Both the position numbers and the translations under genes were made by a program. A stretch of DNA of 64,000 nt, taken from contig NC_080048.1 in assembly GCF_026212465.1 (NCBI RefSeq), positions 22,538,279 through 22,602,278 of the forward strand, given 5' to 3'. The notes below the pieces were generated by a model. It had not been told where the DNA came from. It saw only the letters and a program-made list of their open reading frames with translations, and ran no database searches. Positions 33,421 through 43,900 of the stretch are shown here, in pieces; the first letter of the stretch is position 1; the number at the start of each line of letters is the position of its first letter. The stretch is from Amaranthus tricolor (lineage: Eukaryota > Streptophyta > Magnoliopsida > Caryophyllales > Amaranthaceae).

Positions 33421-36400
33421 TATGATGTCCCTGTAGAAATTCTCTGGTTAAGAAATCAGGGAGAGAGTTACTTTCGCCTCTTATATGCACTATTTGAAAA
33501 TCAAATACTGATAAAATTGCTTGCCATCTTGCAAAAATTTGTTTAGAAACAATGTTTTTGACATCCTTTTCTAGAACCTCTTTTGCAGATTTGCAGTCGA
33601 TCCTTATCAAAAATTTTTTGTTGTAAAGATCATCTTGAAATTTTGAAACGCATAGTACTATAGATAAAATTTCCTTTTTAATGGTAGAATAATTTTTTTG
33701 AGGTCCGAGCCAGAGACCTAAATGAAATCTAACTAATTGTTCTTTTGTATCTATTCTTTGTTTTAATATGCCACCATATCCTATTTCTGATGCATCTGTT
33801 TCTACTATCATGAATGCAGATGGATCTGGAATGCCTAGACATGGAAGTGATTTGATTTTTTGTTTTAATTCAATAATAGTCTTAGTATGAATTTCTGACC
33901 AGGGAGGCGGATTTTTTTGAAGTCTTTGAAAGAGGGGCATGCAAATTTGTCTGAGCTTTGGGAAAAAATCTGATATATAATTTAGACATCCCAAAAATCT
34001 TTGTAACTGGGTTTTGTCTTTAATTTCGTTAGGGAATTTTTCTGCAAATTCTAAAGACCTTGTAATTGGCTTGATTGTTCCTTTATAAATGTCATGTCCC
34101 AAAAATCTAATTTTTGTTTGAAATAATTTCATTTTAGTGGCAGAAACTACTAAACCATTTTTTTCAACAGTGTTTAGAAATATATGTAAATGTTTGAAAT
34201 GTTGATCAATATCATGAGAAAAAATTAAAACATCATCTATATAAACAATTATGAATGAAGAAAATTGATTGAAAATATCATTCATTATATGTTGAAATTC
34301 AGAAGGAGCATTTTTAAGTCCAAAAGGCATTACATTCCACTCATAATGTCCAAATGGTACCGTGAATGCAGTTTTATACCTATCTTCTTTAGCAATTTGT
34401 ATTTGCCAGAAACCAGATTTCATATCAAATTTTGAAAATATTTTGGCTTTATATAAGCGATTAATTAAATCTCTTTTATTTGGGATTGGATATCTTATCC
34501 ATTGAAGAACTTTGTTTAAAGGTTTGTAATTAATAACTAATCTAGGAACTCCTCTTTCTTTTTCTGCTGCATTCATAACATAAAATGCTGCACAGCTCCA
34601 AGGAGATTTGGATGGAATTATTAATTTTTTATCTAAAAGAGTTTGAATTTCTTTCTTGCAGAATTCAAGATGCTCAGAATTCATTTGGATGGGTCTAGCT
34701 TTTGTAGGAATATTTTTTTCAGAGAAATCTTTTTCATATGGCAATGTGACAATATGCCTTTTTCTATCCCAAAAGGCATTTGGAATATCAGCACAAACTT
34801 TTGATTTAAAAATATTTTCTAAATTAAAAATTTTTTGTTGCAATTTTGATTGTTGTAATTGTTCTTCAATCCTTTGAAAAGAAATTTCTTCTTTTAAAGA
34901 AGAAATTTGAAATTCTTTTTGTTTTATTAAATTTATACTTTGTATTACTGAAGAATTTTGTAATAAATTAATATCTTTTTGTAACATGGGACTTAAAAAA
35001 GGAAATGATAATTGTTTCCCTAAAATTTTTGTATGAACACCTTTGTCATCAACCCAAAAAGGATAAATTTGTGTTAAAAAGGGAGTGCCTAATATTATTT
35101 CTTCCTTAATATCATTAATAATAATGAAAGTATTAGTAAAACTATAATTTTCATTTATGATCTTTCCTTTTGAAATTTTATATTTAATATCCATGGGTGA
35201 ACTATTTGCACTATATAACCGAGTTTTTGTTTTTTCATAAAATTTAGTTGGGACTAATCCTTCCCTTAAGCAATTTTGATCCGCTCCACTATCAATTAAA
35301 GCAATATAGGTTTTTTGAAAATCTCCAATTTGAAAAGTAACTGGTGCATACCATTTTTGAAAATTAATTTTATTAATAACAGTGATAAAATCATCATCAT
35401 CCCCATTAACTTTCTCTTTTCCCAAAGAAAGATTTTCTTTATAGATGGGGTTTTCTAAAATAGATAATTTTGTTTCAAGTTCGAAATCTTTGATTTCTAA
35501 ATGCTTTAAACTATTTTTGATAGAAATGATGTCTTCTTTGATTTTATTTATTTCAAGTTGAAGATCTTTGACCGAAAGAGTTTGATTCTTAATAGGAATT
35601 AATTTAGAAGTCATTTCTTTGGAAGAGTATTTTTCTAATAATTTTGAAATATTGAAAGGTTCAATTTGAGGAATTGGAATACTTTCTTTGTTTTTAGAGG
35701 TAGAGGTTTCACCCAAAACCATAGTTTTGAGTTTCAAAAGGGTTTCTCTTTTGATCTCTTTATCTTGGATTTTGTCAACGAGATCAAAAAGAAATTCCAC
35801 ATTTTTCTCTTTATCTGTTAAAACATTAATGCATTTGATAGGAGAGGAAGAAATCGAAGATTCAGAATCAGAAGTTTGATCATTAATTTGTAAAATTTCG
35901 TCATCTTCCTTTTCTGAAGAAGAAGAAGAAGTAGACTCAGGGGTTTGTAATAATATTTTGGATATTTTATCTCCTAGCTCAGAGTCGTTAATAAATAATT
36001 CTTGAATCTTTTTCTTTGTGGTACAAGCATTTGCTTTATGTCCAGGTTTTCCACACGAATAACAAAAGATTTTGAAAGCTTTGTTTGATTTTCGGAAATT
36101 TCCGAAATTTTTCTTTCCTCGTTTCTTTCGATAATAAGAAGGATAAGAATTTTTATTTTTATCTTTTGAAAATTTAGAAAATTGTTTTTTAATTTTCTTT
36201 TTTGTAGAGGGAGCTCTAATAGCTTCCATACCAAATGCTTCACAGAAACATCCAATTTCTTTCCTAGATTGTTTCTTTTCAGAGGTATATTTGGCTTGGA
36301 GTTTGAGTTCTTCACATAAAGAAAGACCTTCCTTTTTAATGAAAGCGAATAGTCCTCCATAAGTAGTATTATTAAGAGCTTGTTCTTTATCTGTATCATG

Positions 36401-38905
36401 TTCAGCTATTTTTCTAAAAATTCTTTGAGCAAATAATTTTGGTAGTCCTGATATAAATTTTTCTTTCCAAAAACTTTGATTGCAATCTTGTCTTTGTAAA
36501 ACATAACTAAAGAAGGTATCTTTATACCATCTATAGTCACTTAAAGTTGGGCAACGTAAATTTTGTAAAATCGTTTCTCCAGAAGAAAGAGTTTGAGTAG
36601 GGTTACCGACAAAATGAAAGGCAATAACTATGATTAAGAAATCACAGCAGTCAGATTTTTGAAATACATTTCCTTGATCATCCATGATGTCAGTAACGTG
36701 ATTCAAAATTTCTAATCTGTCTTGTAAAGTGAGAAGATTATCCCACCAGTTTTTTAATTGCCCAGTAAAACCTGATATAATAAAACCAAAAATTATTTGT
36801 TCATCCAAAGGTTTTGCCTTGTAAGCTACAATAGCCATTCCCATATTTTGAAGAGTATTAAGAATTTCATAATCAGATTTTCCATCTATGTTCCATTCAT
36901 GGATCATATCTGGGGAAAAGGATTTGGAGGTAAATGTAGACCTTTCTTCATATTGAAGATCAACAGGAGTAGGCCTAGGATAATAGTTTTTTGTAGGGAT
37001 ATTCTTCCAAGATGATCGTATTTTATTAATTTGATGAGGATCATTATCAGATTCTTGAAATTGCTTTGCAACTTTTGAAATGATTAAAGACTCAGAATTT
37101 TCTTCATCAGAAGATATCTCTGAACTTTGATATTTACTCAAAACCTTAATATGACTTGGACTATCTGCTAATTTTTTTAAAGATTTTTGAATTTTATCTA
37201 ACACTGCAGAATTAGAGTTAGAAGAAGTAAAACCATTTTTTGGAAACATTTGAGTCATAGGTATAGTTAATCCTGGTGGTTTGAAATGCGGTGCAGAAAC
37301 CTTATCAGATCCTAATGATGCAATCGTATTAGGGGCTATGGATCTAGAGGTTTCTTTTTGTAAATTATCAACCTTATTTGAAAGTTGATCTACTTGTGTA
37401 GCAACGGTATGAAGGATTTGATTTGTAAAATTATTTTGATGATAAATTTTAATGATGTCTTCTACATTTGGAGTTTTATCTGTTTGATCTACTCTTCCTT
37501 CTTTAAAAGGACTAGCCTTTATTTCACGGTCATAATAGGGAAAAGTAATATTTTGTAATGGTGGATGAACTGAACTAATTGTTTGTCCATCCTTCAAAAC
37601 CCAATTTTTTTGAAGTTTGGTTTGTACAAATATGTGATTTTGAGAATATGGATTAGCAATACCTTGTTTTTCACAAAACAATAAAAACCATGTAAAAAAC
37701 GGGATATTAATTTGAATAGTATTCATATCTTTATACCATACATCTCTTATTGAGTCTTTAAAGGAGCGAGAAAAAGATCTAAACCAATCTCGATGTTCAG
37801 CATTGTGAGAGGAATTAAATTCATCTCTTAGATAGTTTTTATCTATTTCAAAATCTTTAGTAATTGTATTGATAGAGTCAAAATTTTGCATATCAGACAT
37901 TGTGGGAGATGCAGGTCTAGATGAAGAGATTTGAGAAGTTTGAGAAGCATTTGCTTCATATTCAGGAATAGGAGATTTATATCTGACTTTGATTGGTTCA
38001 GAAATGACTGAAGTTGTTTTTTGAGGAAAAGAAAAAGATCTTCGTGGATAGTTGGAAGAAGAAGTACAAGGAGAACTAGATAATTCTCTCATAGACCCAA
38101 ACCTTATAAGAACTTTATTTTCGTCTTCCTCAATGCATTCTATTTCTTGTCTTATGTTTCTAGGAGGCATTGGATTTGAGAATTGAAATGTCTCAGGAAT
38201 AGAAATTTGATCCCATCTCAAGGTTTTTGCTGTAGAAACTATTGATTTAGTATTCTCAGCATGAACCTCTATAAAAATAGTTTCTTCTTTTGAAGAAGCC
38301 TCATGTATGAATTTTGGATTAACTGTGGAATTCATTAATCTAAAATAAACACGGAAAACAATTGCAAAACTTCTAGCAAACTCTTTAAATTTATTATTTA
38401 AAATTTGAATATCTAAAATTAATGAAGATAAGATTAATGGGTCTTGAAGATCTACTGTAAAGTTTGGAAAACAATTGAAATATATTGGGCCATTACAGAT
38501 ATTAGTTTGAATCATAGCCAAAACAGAATCTTTATAATTATTAAGTCGATCGTCTCTGAGAGCTAGGAAAATTGGACAATCAACTCCTTTATGAACTAAT
38601 GGTTTTATTCCTATTTGAACAAGGCCAAAATGAATGAATCTAAATCTGTGTTTGAGATAAGCTTTAATGCTGGATTCTGAAAGTAAATGCATAGTTTCAG
38701 ATTCTTTTTGAATGCTTCTAGTCTCTTCATGAGTTTTGATGCTAAATGCAGTCTTAAAATCAGTAATGCCTATATGATAAATTTTAGTAAGATTTTCTTT
38801 TGGAATTTCCCAATTTGAAAAGTTCTTTTCTATATGAACTTCACTACTTTGAATTATATTATTAGGTGATCCTAAACTAATAGCTTTCCTTAACCAGTTT
38901 GCCAT
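33365..38905 (-). CDS. EPRV ORF1 polyprotein, intact, 1,846 aa (unit 3)
   Basis: All domains from movement protein to RNase H are in one open frame, with the YIDD, DSG and CCHC signatures unchanged. Private substitutions include S for N in EFARSFAIV, K for Q in KSLKKLAD, I for T in KKLIIPSKS and L for S in RFHLGLW. It shares V in IVHIRGE with units 2 and 6. The start is the ATG at 38903-38905, about 190 nt from the primer-binding site and roughly 330 nt from the predicted RNA start. Downstream it runs into the rearranged ORF2, so no complete ORF2 would be co-encoded from this unit. Confidence 0.92.
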   Translation of the reverse strand: MANWLRKAISLGSPNNIIQSSEVHIEKNFSNWEIPKENLTKIYHIGITDFKTAFSIKTHEETRSIQKESETMHLLSESSIKAYLKHRFRFIHFGLVQIGIKPLVHKGVDCPIFLALRDDRLNNYKDSVLAMIQTNICNGPIYFNCFPNFTVDLQDPLILSSLILDIQILNNKFKEFARSFAIVFRVYFRLMNSTVNPKFIHEASSKEETIFIEVHAENTKSIVSTAKTLRWDQISIPETFQFSNPMPPRNIRQEIECIEEDENKVLIRFGSMRELSSSPCTSSSNYPRRSFSFPQKTTSVISEPIKVRYKSPIPEYEANASQTSQISSSRPASPTMSDMQNFDSINTITKDFEIDKNYLRDEFNSSHNAEHRDWFRSFSRSFKDSIRDVWYKDMNTIQINIPFFTWFLLFCEKQGIANPYSQNHIFVQTKLQKNWVLKDGQTISSVHPPLQNITFPYYDREIKASPFKEGRVDQTDKTPNVEDIIKIYHQNNFTNQILHTVATQVDQLSNKVDNLQKETSRSIAPNTIASLGSDKVSAPHFKPPGLTIPMTQMFPKNGFTSSNSNSAVLDKIQKSLKKLADSPSHIKVLSKYQSSEISSDEENSESLIISKVAKQFQESDNDPHQINKIRSSWKNIPTKNYYPRPTPVDLQYEERSTFTSKSFSPDMIHEWNIDGKSDYEILNTLQNMGMAIVAYKAKPLDEQIIFGFIISGFTGQLKNWWDNLLTLQDRLEILNHVTDIMDDQGNVFQKSDCCDFLIIVIAFHFVGNPTQTLSSGETILQNLRCPTLSDYRWYKDTFFSYVLQRQDCNQSFWKEKFISGLPKLFAQRIFRKIAEHDTDKEQALNNTTYGGLFAFIKKEGLSLCEELKLQAKYTSEKKQSRKEIGCFCEAFGMEAIRAPSTKKKIKKQFSKFSKDKNKNSYPSYYRKKRGKKNFGNFRKSNKAFKIFCYSCGKPGHKANACTTKKKIQELFINDSELGDKISKILLQTPESTSSSSSEKEDDEILQINDQTSDSESSISSSPIKCINVLTDKEKNVEFLFDLVDKIQDKEIKRETLLKLKTMVLGETSTSKNKESIPIPQIEPFNISKLLEKYSSKEMTSKLIPIKNQTLSVKDLQLEINKIKEDIISIKNSLKHLEIKDFELETKLSILENPIYKENLSLGKEKVNGDDDDFITVINKINFQKWYAPVTFQIGDFQKTYIALIDSGADQNCLREGLVPTKFYEKTKTRLYSANSSPMDIKYKISKGKIINENYSFTNTFIIINDIKEEIILGTPFLTQIYPFWVDDKGVHTKILGKQLSFPFLSPMLQKDINLLQNSSVIQSINLIKQKEFQISSLKEEISFQRIEEQLQQSKLQQKIFNLENIFKSKVCADIPNAFWDRKRHIVTLPYEKDFSEKNIPTKARPIQMNSEHLEFCKKEIQTLLDKKLIIPSKSPWSCAAFYVMNAAEKERGVPRLVINYKPLNKVLQWIRYPIPNKRDLINRLYKAKIFSKFDMKSGFWQIQIAKEDRYKTAFTVPFGHYEWNVMPFGLKNAPSEFQHIMNDIFNQFSSFIIVYIDDVLIFSHDIDQHFKHLHIFLNTVEKNGLVVSATKMKLFQTKIRFLGHDIYKGTIKPITRSLEFAEKFPNEIKDKTQLQRFLGCLNYISDFFPKLRQICMPLFQRLQKNPPPWSEIHTKTIIELKQKIKSLPCLGIPDPSAFMIVETDASEIGYGGILKQRIDTKEQLVRFHLGLWLGPQKNYSTIKKEILSIVLCVSKFQDDLYNKKFLIRIDCKSAKEVLEKDVKNIVSKQIFARWQAILSVFDFQIVHIRGESNSLPDFLTREFLQGHHNAKEEESARKTQRVPEFR

Positions 38906-39093
38906 TAATAAATTAAATGTTGCATAAACTAAATATGACTGAATTGAATGGGAACAGTGGGACCACCTAACCGAGAACACCAAGACTTAAAATGGCTTAC
39001 CAACAACTTAATTAGGCTGACCAAGCACTTTACCAACACTCAATACAAATGCAATTTAATAAATGCACAATTAATCAATTTAATAACTTACTG

Positions 39094-39105
39094 GCTCTGA
39101 TACCA
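39094..39105 (-). promoter_or_regulatory. EPRV primer-binding site (unit 3)
   Basis: TGGTATCAGAGC on the minus strand. It lies between the promoter island and the intact ORF1, the natural arrangement. Confidence 0.9.
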
Positions 39106-39200
39106 ATAGGGAGTACAGGATCGATAGAGAAAATAATTTAATAATTTTGTGGATATAAATCTTATTATATAATTGATAATAATAAGATAAGAAAGTTAGA

Positions 39201-39207
39201 TTTATTT
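39201..39207 (-). terminator. Putative poly(A) signal AAATAAA
   Basis: AATAAA on the minus strand, about 60 nt downstream of the TATA box. It would be bypassed near the RNA start and used at the end of the genomic RNA. Confidence 0.55.
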
Positions 39208-39263
39208 GAGATAAGACTTAAACAAAAGAAAATTACAGGATGCTCTCATCTTAGAGCTAGACA

Positions 39264-39276
39264 CTTTATTTATACA
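39264..39276 (-). promoter_or_regulatory. Putative EPRV TATA box
   Basis: The minus strand reads TGTATAAATAAAG, a near-consensus plant TATA box. RNA start is predicted about 30 nt downstream, near 39235-39240. Confidence 0.65.
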
Positions 39277-39377
39277 CAAAGGAAGAGATAAGGTGCAATC
39301 TGCTCTTCCAATAAGAAATTAAAGAGAAAAAGTAAATAGTACAAACATAATTATTAAAGTTACACTATAATACTGTA

Positions 39378-39490
39378 GAAGATGCTTTGAATTACTATTG
39401 AAGATGCTTTACTGTTGAAGATGCTTTGAATCACTGTTGGAGATGCTTTACTGTTGAAGATGCTTTGAATTACTGTTGGAGATGCTTTTG
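39378..39490 (-). repeat. 39-bp tandem repeat in the EPRV promoter, nearly 3 copies
   Basis: AGATGCTTTGAAT starts at 39380, 39419 and 39458 (plus strand), with AGATGCTTTACTGTTG between copies. It sits between the as-1-like elements and the TATA box, a typical enhancer position. Confidence 0.85.
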
Positions 39491-39630
39491 ATTTCGTCAT
39501 TGCTTACGTTTGTGCTTCCGGATGAATTAATTTGAGTTGTTGAACATTTGAATGATACTTTTGATTTCGTCATTGCTTACGTTTGTGCTTCCGGATGAAT
39601 TAATTTGAGTTGTTGAACATTTGAATTGAA
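39486..39630 (-). repeat. 73-bp direct repeat with as-1-like elements, 2 copies
   Basis: The as-1-like motif ACGTAAGCAATGACG lies at 39495-39509 and 39568-39582 on the minus strand. It resembles the as-1 element of the CaMV 35S promoter (paired TGACG motifs bound by TGA-type bZIP factors), although the first half-site reads AACGT rather than TGACGT. Confidence 0.75.
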
Positions 39631-39647
39631 CTTTTGTGAACTCAATA

Positions 39648-40952
39648 TTAAAAGTCGTATGGATCTTGAGCAAATGGGCCACCAAATGTTGGATCATAAG
39701 ACTCATTTGAAAACTCCGATAAAATCTCATCAGAGGATTCTTCTGATAATATTTTCTTTGCATATTGTGGATCTTCAAGAATCTTTTTGAGAATAGCTTT
39801 CTGGACTTTAGATAATGATTCTGAATTTGGACTTTCTACTTTGGGGTTTTTATTGTGTTGAGGAGAGTTTGAATTTGATGTTGCTTTTGAGGGTGAAGGT
39901 TTGTTGGTGGTTGATGGAGATTGGTATTCCATTTTTATACCGGTTTGAAAAAAGGAGATAACATTTTTTGTTGAACAAATTTCTAAGGTAAATTTGTCCC
40001 ACCATTTAATTTTGAATTCTCTTATTAATGAATATGGATATGGACGTGGAAGGTGTTGTTTGAGACAGTAACTCCAACATAGAATCCATGGAATTTTAAA
40101 TTCTGCATGAAACATGACTGGAGTTTCATAAGCTTGATAATTTGAATTGGCAACAAAAGTTGTGAAACCCTCATTGCATTCTTTTGGATAAATTTGAGGA
40201 GTTGGTCCAAATAAATACCACCAATGATAAAACCACATAGGATATTTCTTTGGACAATATTTGTCAAATATAAAAAACCATGAATGATCAAATGGTCTGA
40301 ATAAAAATGCTCTATACCAGGCCATTTTGTAATCATAGTATGAGTAATTTTGAGGGAAAAATCTTTTTGAAAAAATTCGTTCTGCATAAGGGTCTCCCCA
40401 TTCTACAGACGAAATAATTTTCTTAAAAATACATTTTGAATAAATTATTTTTTCTGAAGAATCCTTGATATGTTGGATTTCAACAGAGTTTGAATCTACT
40501 AAAATAAATTCATAAAACCTTTGAGTTTTAAAACGATTTTCTGGTATCCATTCGCAACCTTTTGGAAAAGTTTTTTGATTGATGGAATTAATAATTTGTG
40601 GGCTTTGAGGAATTGTAAAATTAGTGAGATATACATTTTCTATTTCGGTTTTTGTAATGTATGCAGATTTGGTAAAGCTTTGTGTTGGTATTTTTGTAGT
40701 TGGTTCTTTTTGTTTTGAATTTGAAATAATATTTTGTGAAGTAGGCTCTTGAACAATTTGTGAATATGGAAGTGGGGGAAAATCATTTAGTTGAGTAAAT
40801 TTGTTTGAAATGGATAGGGTAGTTTGAAGATTTTTGGAGGATGAAAATTTATTTTGTTCTGTTTTGTTTGGTTTTGGATCTGGTTCCATTTCGTAATCAT
40901 CTGAACTCTGGAACCCTTTGAGTTTTTCTTGCTGATTCTTCTTCCTTGGCAT
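39648..40952 (-). CDS. EPRV ORF2, 434 aa, intact (unit 4)
   Basis: Complete second copy of ORF2. It differs from the unit 1 protein by C for R in the segment ILCWSYCLKQH. It overlaps the 3' end of the unit 4 ORF1 by 56 nt and is followed by the intact regulatory region, so its downstream processing signals are in place. The upstream ORF1 is frameshifted. Confidence 0.85.
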   Translation of the reverse strand: MPRKKNQQEKLKGFQSSDDYEMEPDPKPNKTEQNKFSSSKNLQTTLSISNKFTQLNDFPPLPYSQIVQEPTSQNIISNSKQKEPTTKIPTQSFTKSAYITKTEIENVYLTNFTIPQSPQIINSINQKTFPKGCEWIPENRFKTQRFYEFILVDSNSVEIQHIKDSSEKIIYSKCIFKKIISSVEWGDPYAERIFSKRFFPQNYSYYDYKMAWYRAFLFRPFDHSWFFIFDKYCPKKYPMWFYHWWYLFGPTPQIYPKECNEGFTTFVANSNYQAYETPVMFHAEFKIPWILCWSYCLKQHLPRPYPYSLIREFKIKWWDKFTLEICSTKNVISFFQTGIKMEYQSPSTTNKPSPSKATSNSNSPQHNKNPKVESPNSESLSKVQKAILKKILEDPQYAKKILSEESSDEILSEFSNESYDPTFGGPFAQDPYDF

Positions 40953-43900
40953 TATGATGTCCCTGTAGAAATTCTCTGGTTAAGAAATCAGGGAGAGAGT
41001 TACTTTCGCCTCTTATATGCTCTATTTGAAAATCAAATACTGATAAAATTGCTTGCCATCTTGCAAAAATTTGTTTAGAAACAATGTTTTTGACATCCTT
41101 TTCTAGAACCTCTTTTGCAGATTTGCAGTCGATCCTTATCAAAAATTTTTTGTTGTAAAGATCATCTTAAAATTTTGAAACGCATAGTACCATAGATAAA
41201 ATTTCCTTTTTAATGGTAGAATAATTTTTTTGAGGTCCGAGCCAGAGACCTGAATGAAATCTAACTAATTGTTCTTTTGTATCTATTCTTTGTTTTAATA
41301 TGCCACCATATCCTATTTCTGATGCATCTGTTTCTACTATCATGAATGCAGATGGATCTGGAATGCCTAGACATGGAAGTGATTTGATTTTTTGTTTTAA
41401 TTCAATAATAGTCTTAGTATGAATTTCTGACCAGGGAGGCGGATTTTTTTGAAGTCTTTGAAAGAGGGGCATGCAAATTTGTCTGAGCTTTGGGAAAAAA
41501 TCTGATATATAATTTAGACATCCCAAAAATCTTAGTAACTGGGTTTTGTCTTTAATTTCGTTAGGGAATTTTTCTGCAAATTCTAAAGACCTTGTAATTA
41601 GCTTGATTGTTCCTTTATAAATGTCATGTCCCAAAAATCTAATTTTTGTTTGAAATAATTTCATTTTAGTGGCAGAAACTACTAAACCATTTTTTTTCAA
41701 CAGTGTTTAGAAATATATGTAAATGTTTGAAATGTTGATCAATATCATGAGAAAAAATTAAAACATCATCTATATAAACAATTATGAATGAAGAAAATTG
41801 ATTGAAAATATCATTCATTATATGTTGAAATTCAGAAGGAGCATTTTTAAGTCCAAAAGGCATTACATTCCACTCATAATGTCCAAATGGTACCGTGAAT
41901 GCAGTTTTATACCTATCTTCTTTAGCAATTTGTATTTGCCAGAAACCAGATTTCATATCAAATTTTGAAAATATTTTGGCTTTATATAAGCGATTAATTA
42001 AATCTCTTTTATTTGGGATTGGATATCTTATCCATTGAAGAACTTTGTTTAAAGGTTTGTAATTAATAACTAATCTAGGAACTCCTCTTTCTTTTTCTGC
42101 TGCATTCATAACATAAAATGCTGCACAGCTCCAAGGAGATTTAGATGGAGTTATTAATTTTTTATCTAAAAGAGTTTGAATTTCTTTCTTGCAGAATTCA
42201 AGATGCTCAGAATTCATTTGGATGGGTCTAGCTTTTGTAGGAATATTTTTTTCAGAGAAATCTTTTTCATATGGCAATGTGACAATATGCCTTTTTCTAT
42301 CCCAAAAGGCATTTGGAATATCAGCACAAACTTTTGATTTAAAAATATTTTCTAAATTAAAAATTTTTTGTTGCAATTTTGATTGTTGTAATTGTTCTTC
42401 AATCCTTTGAAAAGAAATTTCTTCTTTTAAAGAAGAAATTTGAAATTCTTTTTGTTTTATTAAATTTATACTTTGTATTACTGAAGAATTTTGTAATAAA
42501 TTAATATCTTTTTGTAACATGGGACTTAAAAAAGGAAATGATAATTGTTTCCCTAAAATTTTTGTATGAACACCTTTGTCATCAACCCAAAAAGGATAAA
42601 TTTGTGTTAAAAAGGGAGTGCCTAATATTATTTCTTCCTTAATATCATTAATAATAATGAAAGTATTAGTAAAACTATAATTTTCATTTATGATCTTTCC
42701 TTTTGAAATTTTATATTTAATATCCATGGGTGAACTATTTGCACTATATAACCGAGTTTTTGTTTTTTCATAAAATTTAGTTGGGACTAATCCTTCCCTT
42801 AAGCAATTTTGATCCGCTCCACTATCAATTAAAGCAATATAGGTTTTTTGAAAATCTCCAATTTGAAAAGTAACTGGTGCATACCATTTTTGAAAATTAA
42901 TTTTATTAATAACAGTGATAAAATCATCATCATCCCCATTAACTTTCTCTTTTCCCAAAGAAAGATTTTCTTTATAGACGGGGTTTTCTAAAATAGATAA
43001 TTTTGTTTCAAGTTCGAAATCTTTGATTTCTAAATGCTTTAAACTATTTTTGATAGAAATGATGTCTTCTTTGATTTTATTTATTTCAAGTTGAAGATCT
43101 TTGACCGAAAGAGTTTGATTCTTAATAGGAATTAATTTAGAAGTCATTTCTTTGGAAGAGTATTTTTCTAATAATTTTGAAATATTGAAAGGTTCAATTT
43201 GAGGAATTGGAATACTTTCTTTGTTTTTAGAGGTAGAGGTTTCACCCAAAACCATAGTTTTGAGTTTCAAAAGGGTTTCTCTTTTGATCTCTTTATCTTG
43301 GATTTTGTCAACGAGATCAAAAAGAAATTCCACATTTTTCTCTTTATCTGTTAAAACATTAATGCATTTGATAGGAGAGGAAGAAATCGAAGATTCAGAA
43401 TCAGAAGTTTGATCATTAATTTGTAAAATTTCGTCATCTTCCTTTTCTGAAGAAGAAGAAGAAGTAGACTCAGGGGTTTGTAATAATATTTTGGATATTT
43501 TATCTCCTAGCTCAGAGTCGTTAATAAATAATTCTTGAATCTTTTTCTTTGTGGTACAAGCATTTGCTTTATGTCCAGGTTTTCCACACGAATAACAAAA
43601 GATTTTGAATGCTTTGTTTGATTTTCGGAAATTTCCGAAATTTTTCTTTCCTCGTTTCTTTCGATAATAAGAAGGATAAGAATTTTTATTTTTATCTTTT
43701 GAAAATTTAGAAAATTGTTTTTTAATTTTCTTTTTTGTAGAGGGAGCTCTAATAGCTTCCATACCAAATGCTTCACAGAAACATCCAATTTCTTTCCTAG
43801 ATTGTTTCTTTTCAGAGGTATATTTGGCTTGGAGTTTGAGTTCTTCACATAAAGAAAGACCTTCCTTTTTAATGAAAGCGAATAGTCCTCCATAAGTAGT

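Larger units (their letters stand above)
32757..39105 (-). mobile_element. EPRV unit 3 (rearranged, 6,349 bp, intact ORF1, next to the only full promoter)
   Basis: Same rearranged ORF2 structure as unit 2, but ORF1 is uninterrupted. The DNA immediately upstream (39131-39647) is the complete viral regulatory region. Of the visible units this is the only intact ORF1 that has the viral promoter in its natural position. Confidence 0.92.
39131..39647 (-). promoter_or_regulatory. Complete EPRV intergenic regulatory region
   Basis: In minus-strand order: ORF2 stop; two 73-bp direct repeats (39486-39630), each with an as-1-like ACGTAAGCAATGACG; a 39-bp tandem repeat (about 39378-39490); TATA box TGTATAAATAAAG (39264-39276); AATAAA (39201-39207); leader; then the primer-binding site. 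TATA followed closely by a poly(A) signal is the usual pararetrovirus arrangement that yields terminally redundant genomic RNA. The region is absent from all rearranged units. Confidence 0.8.
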
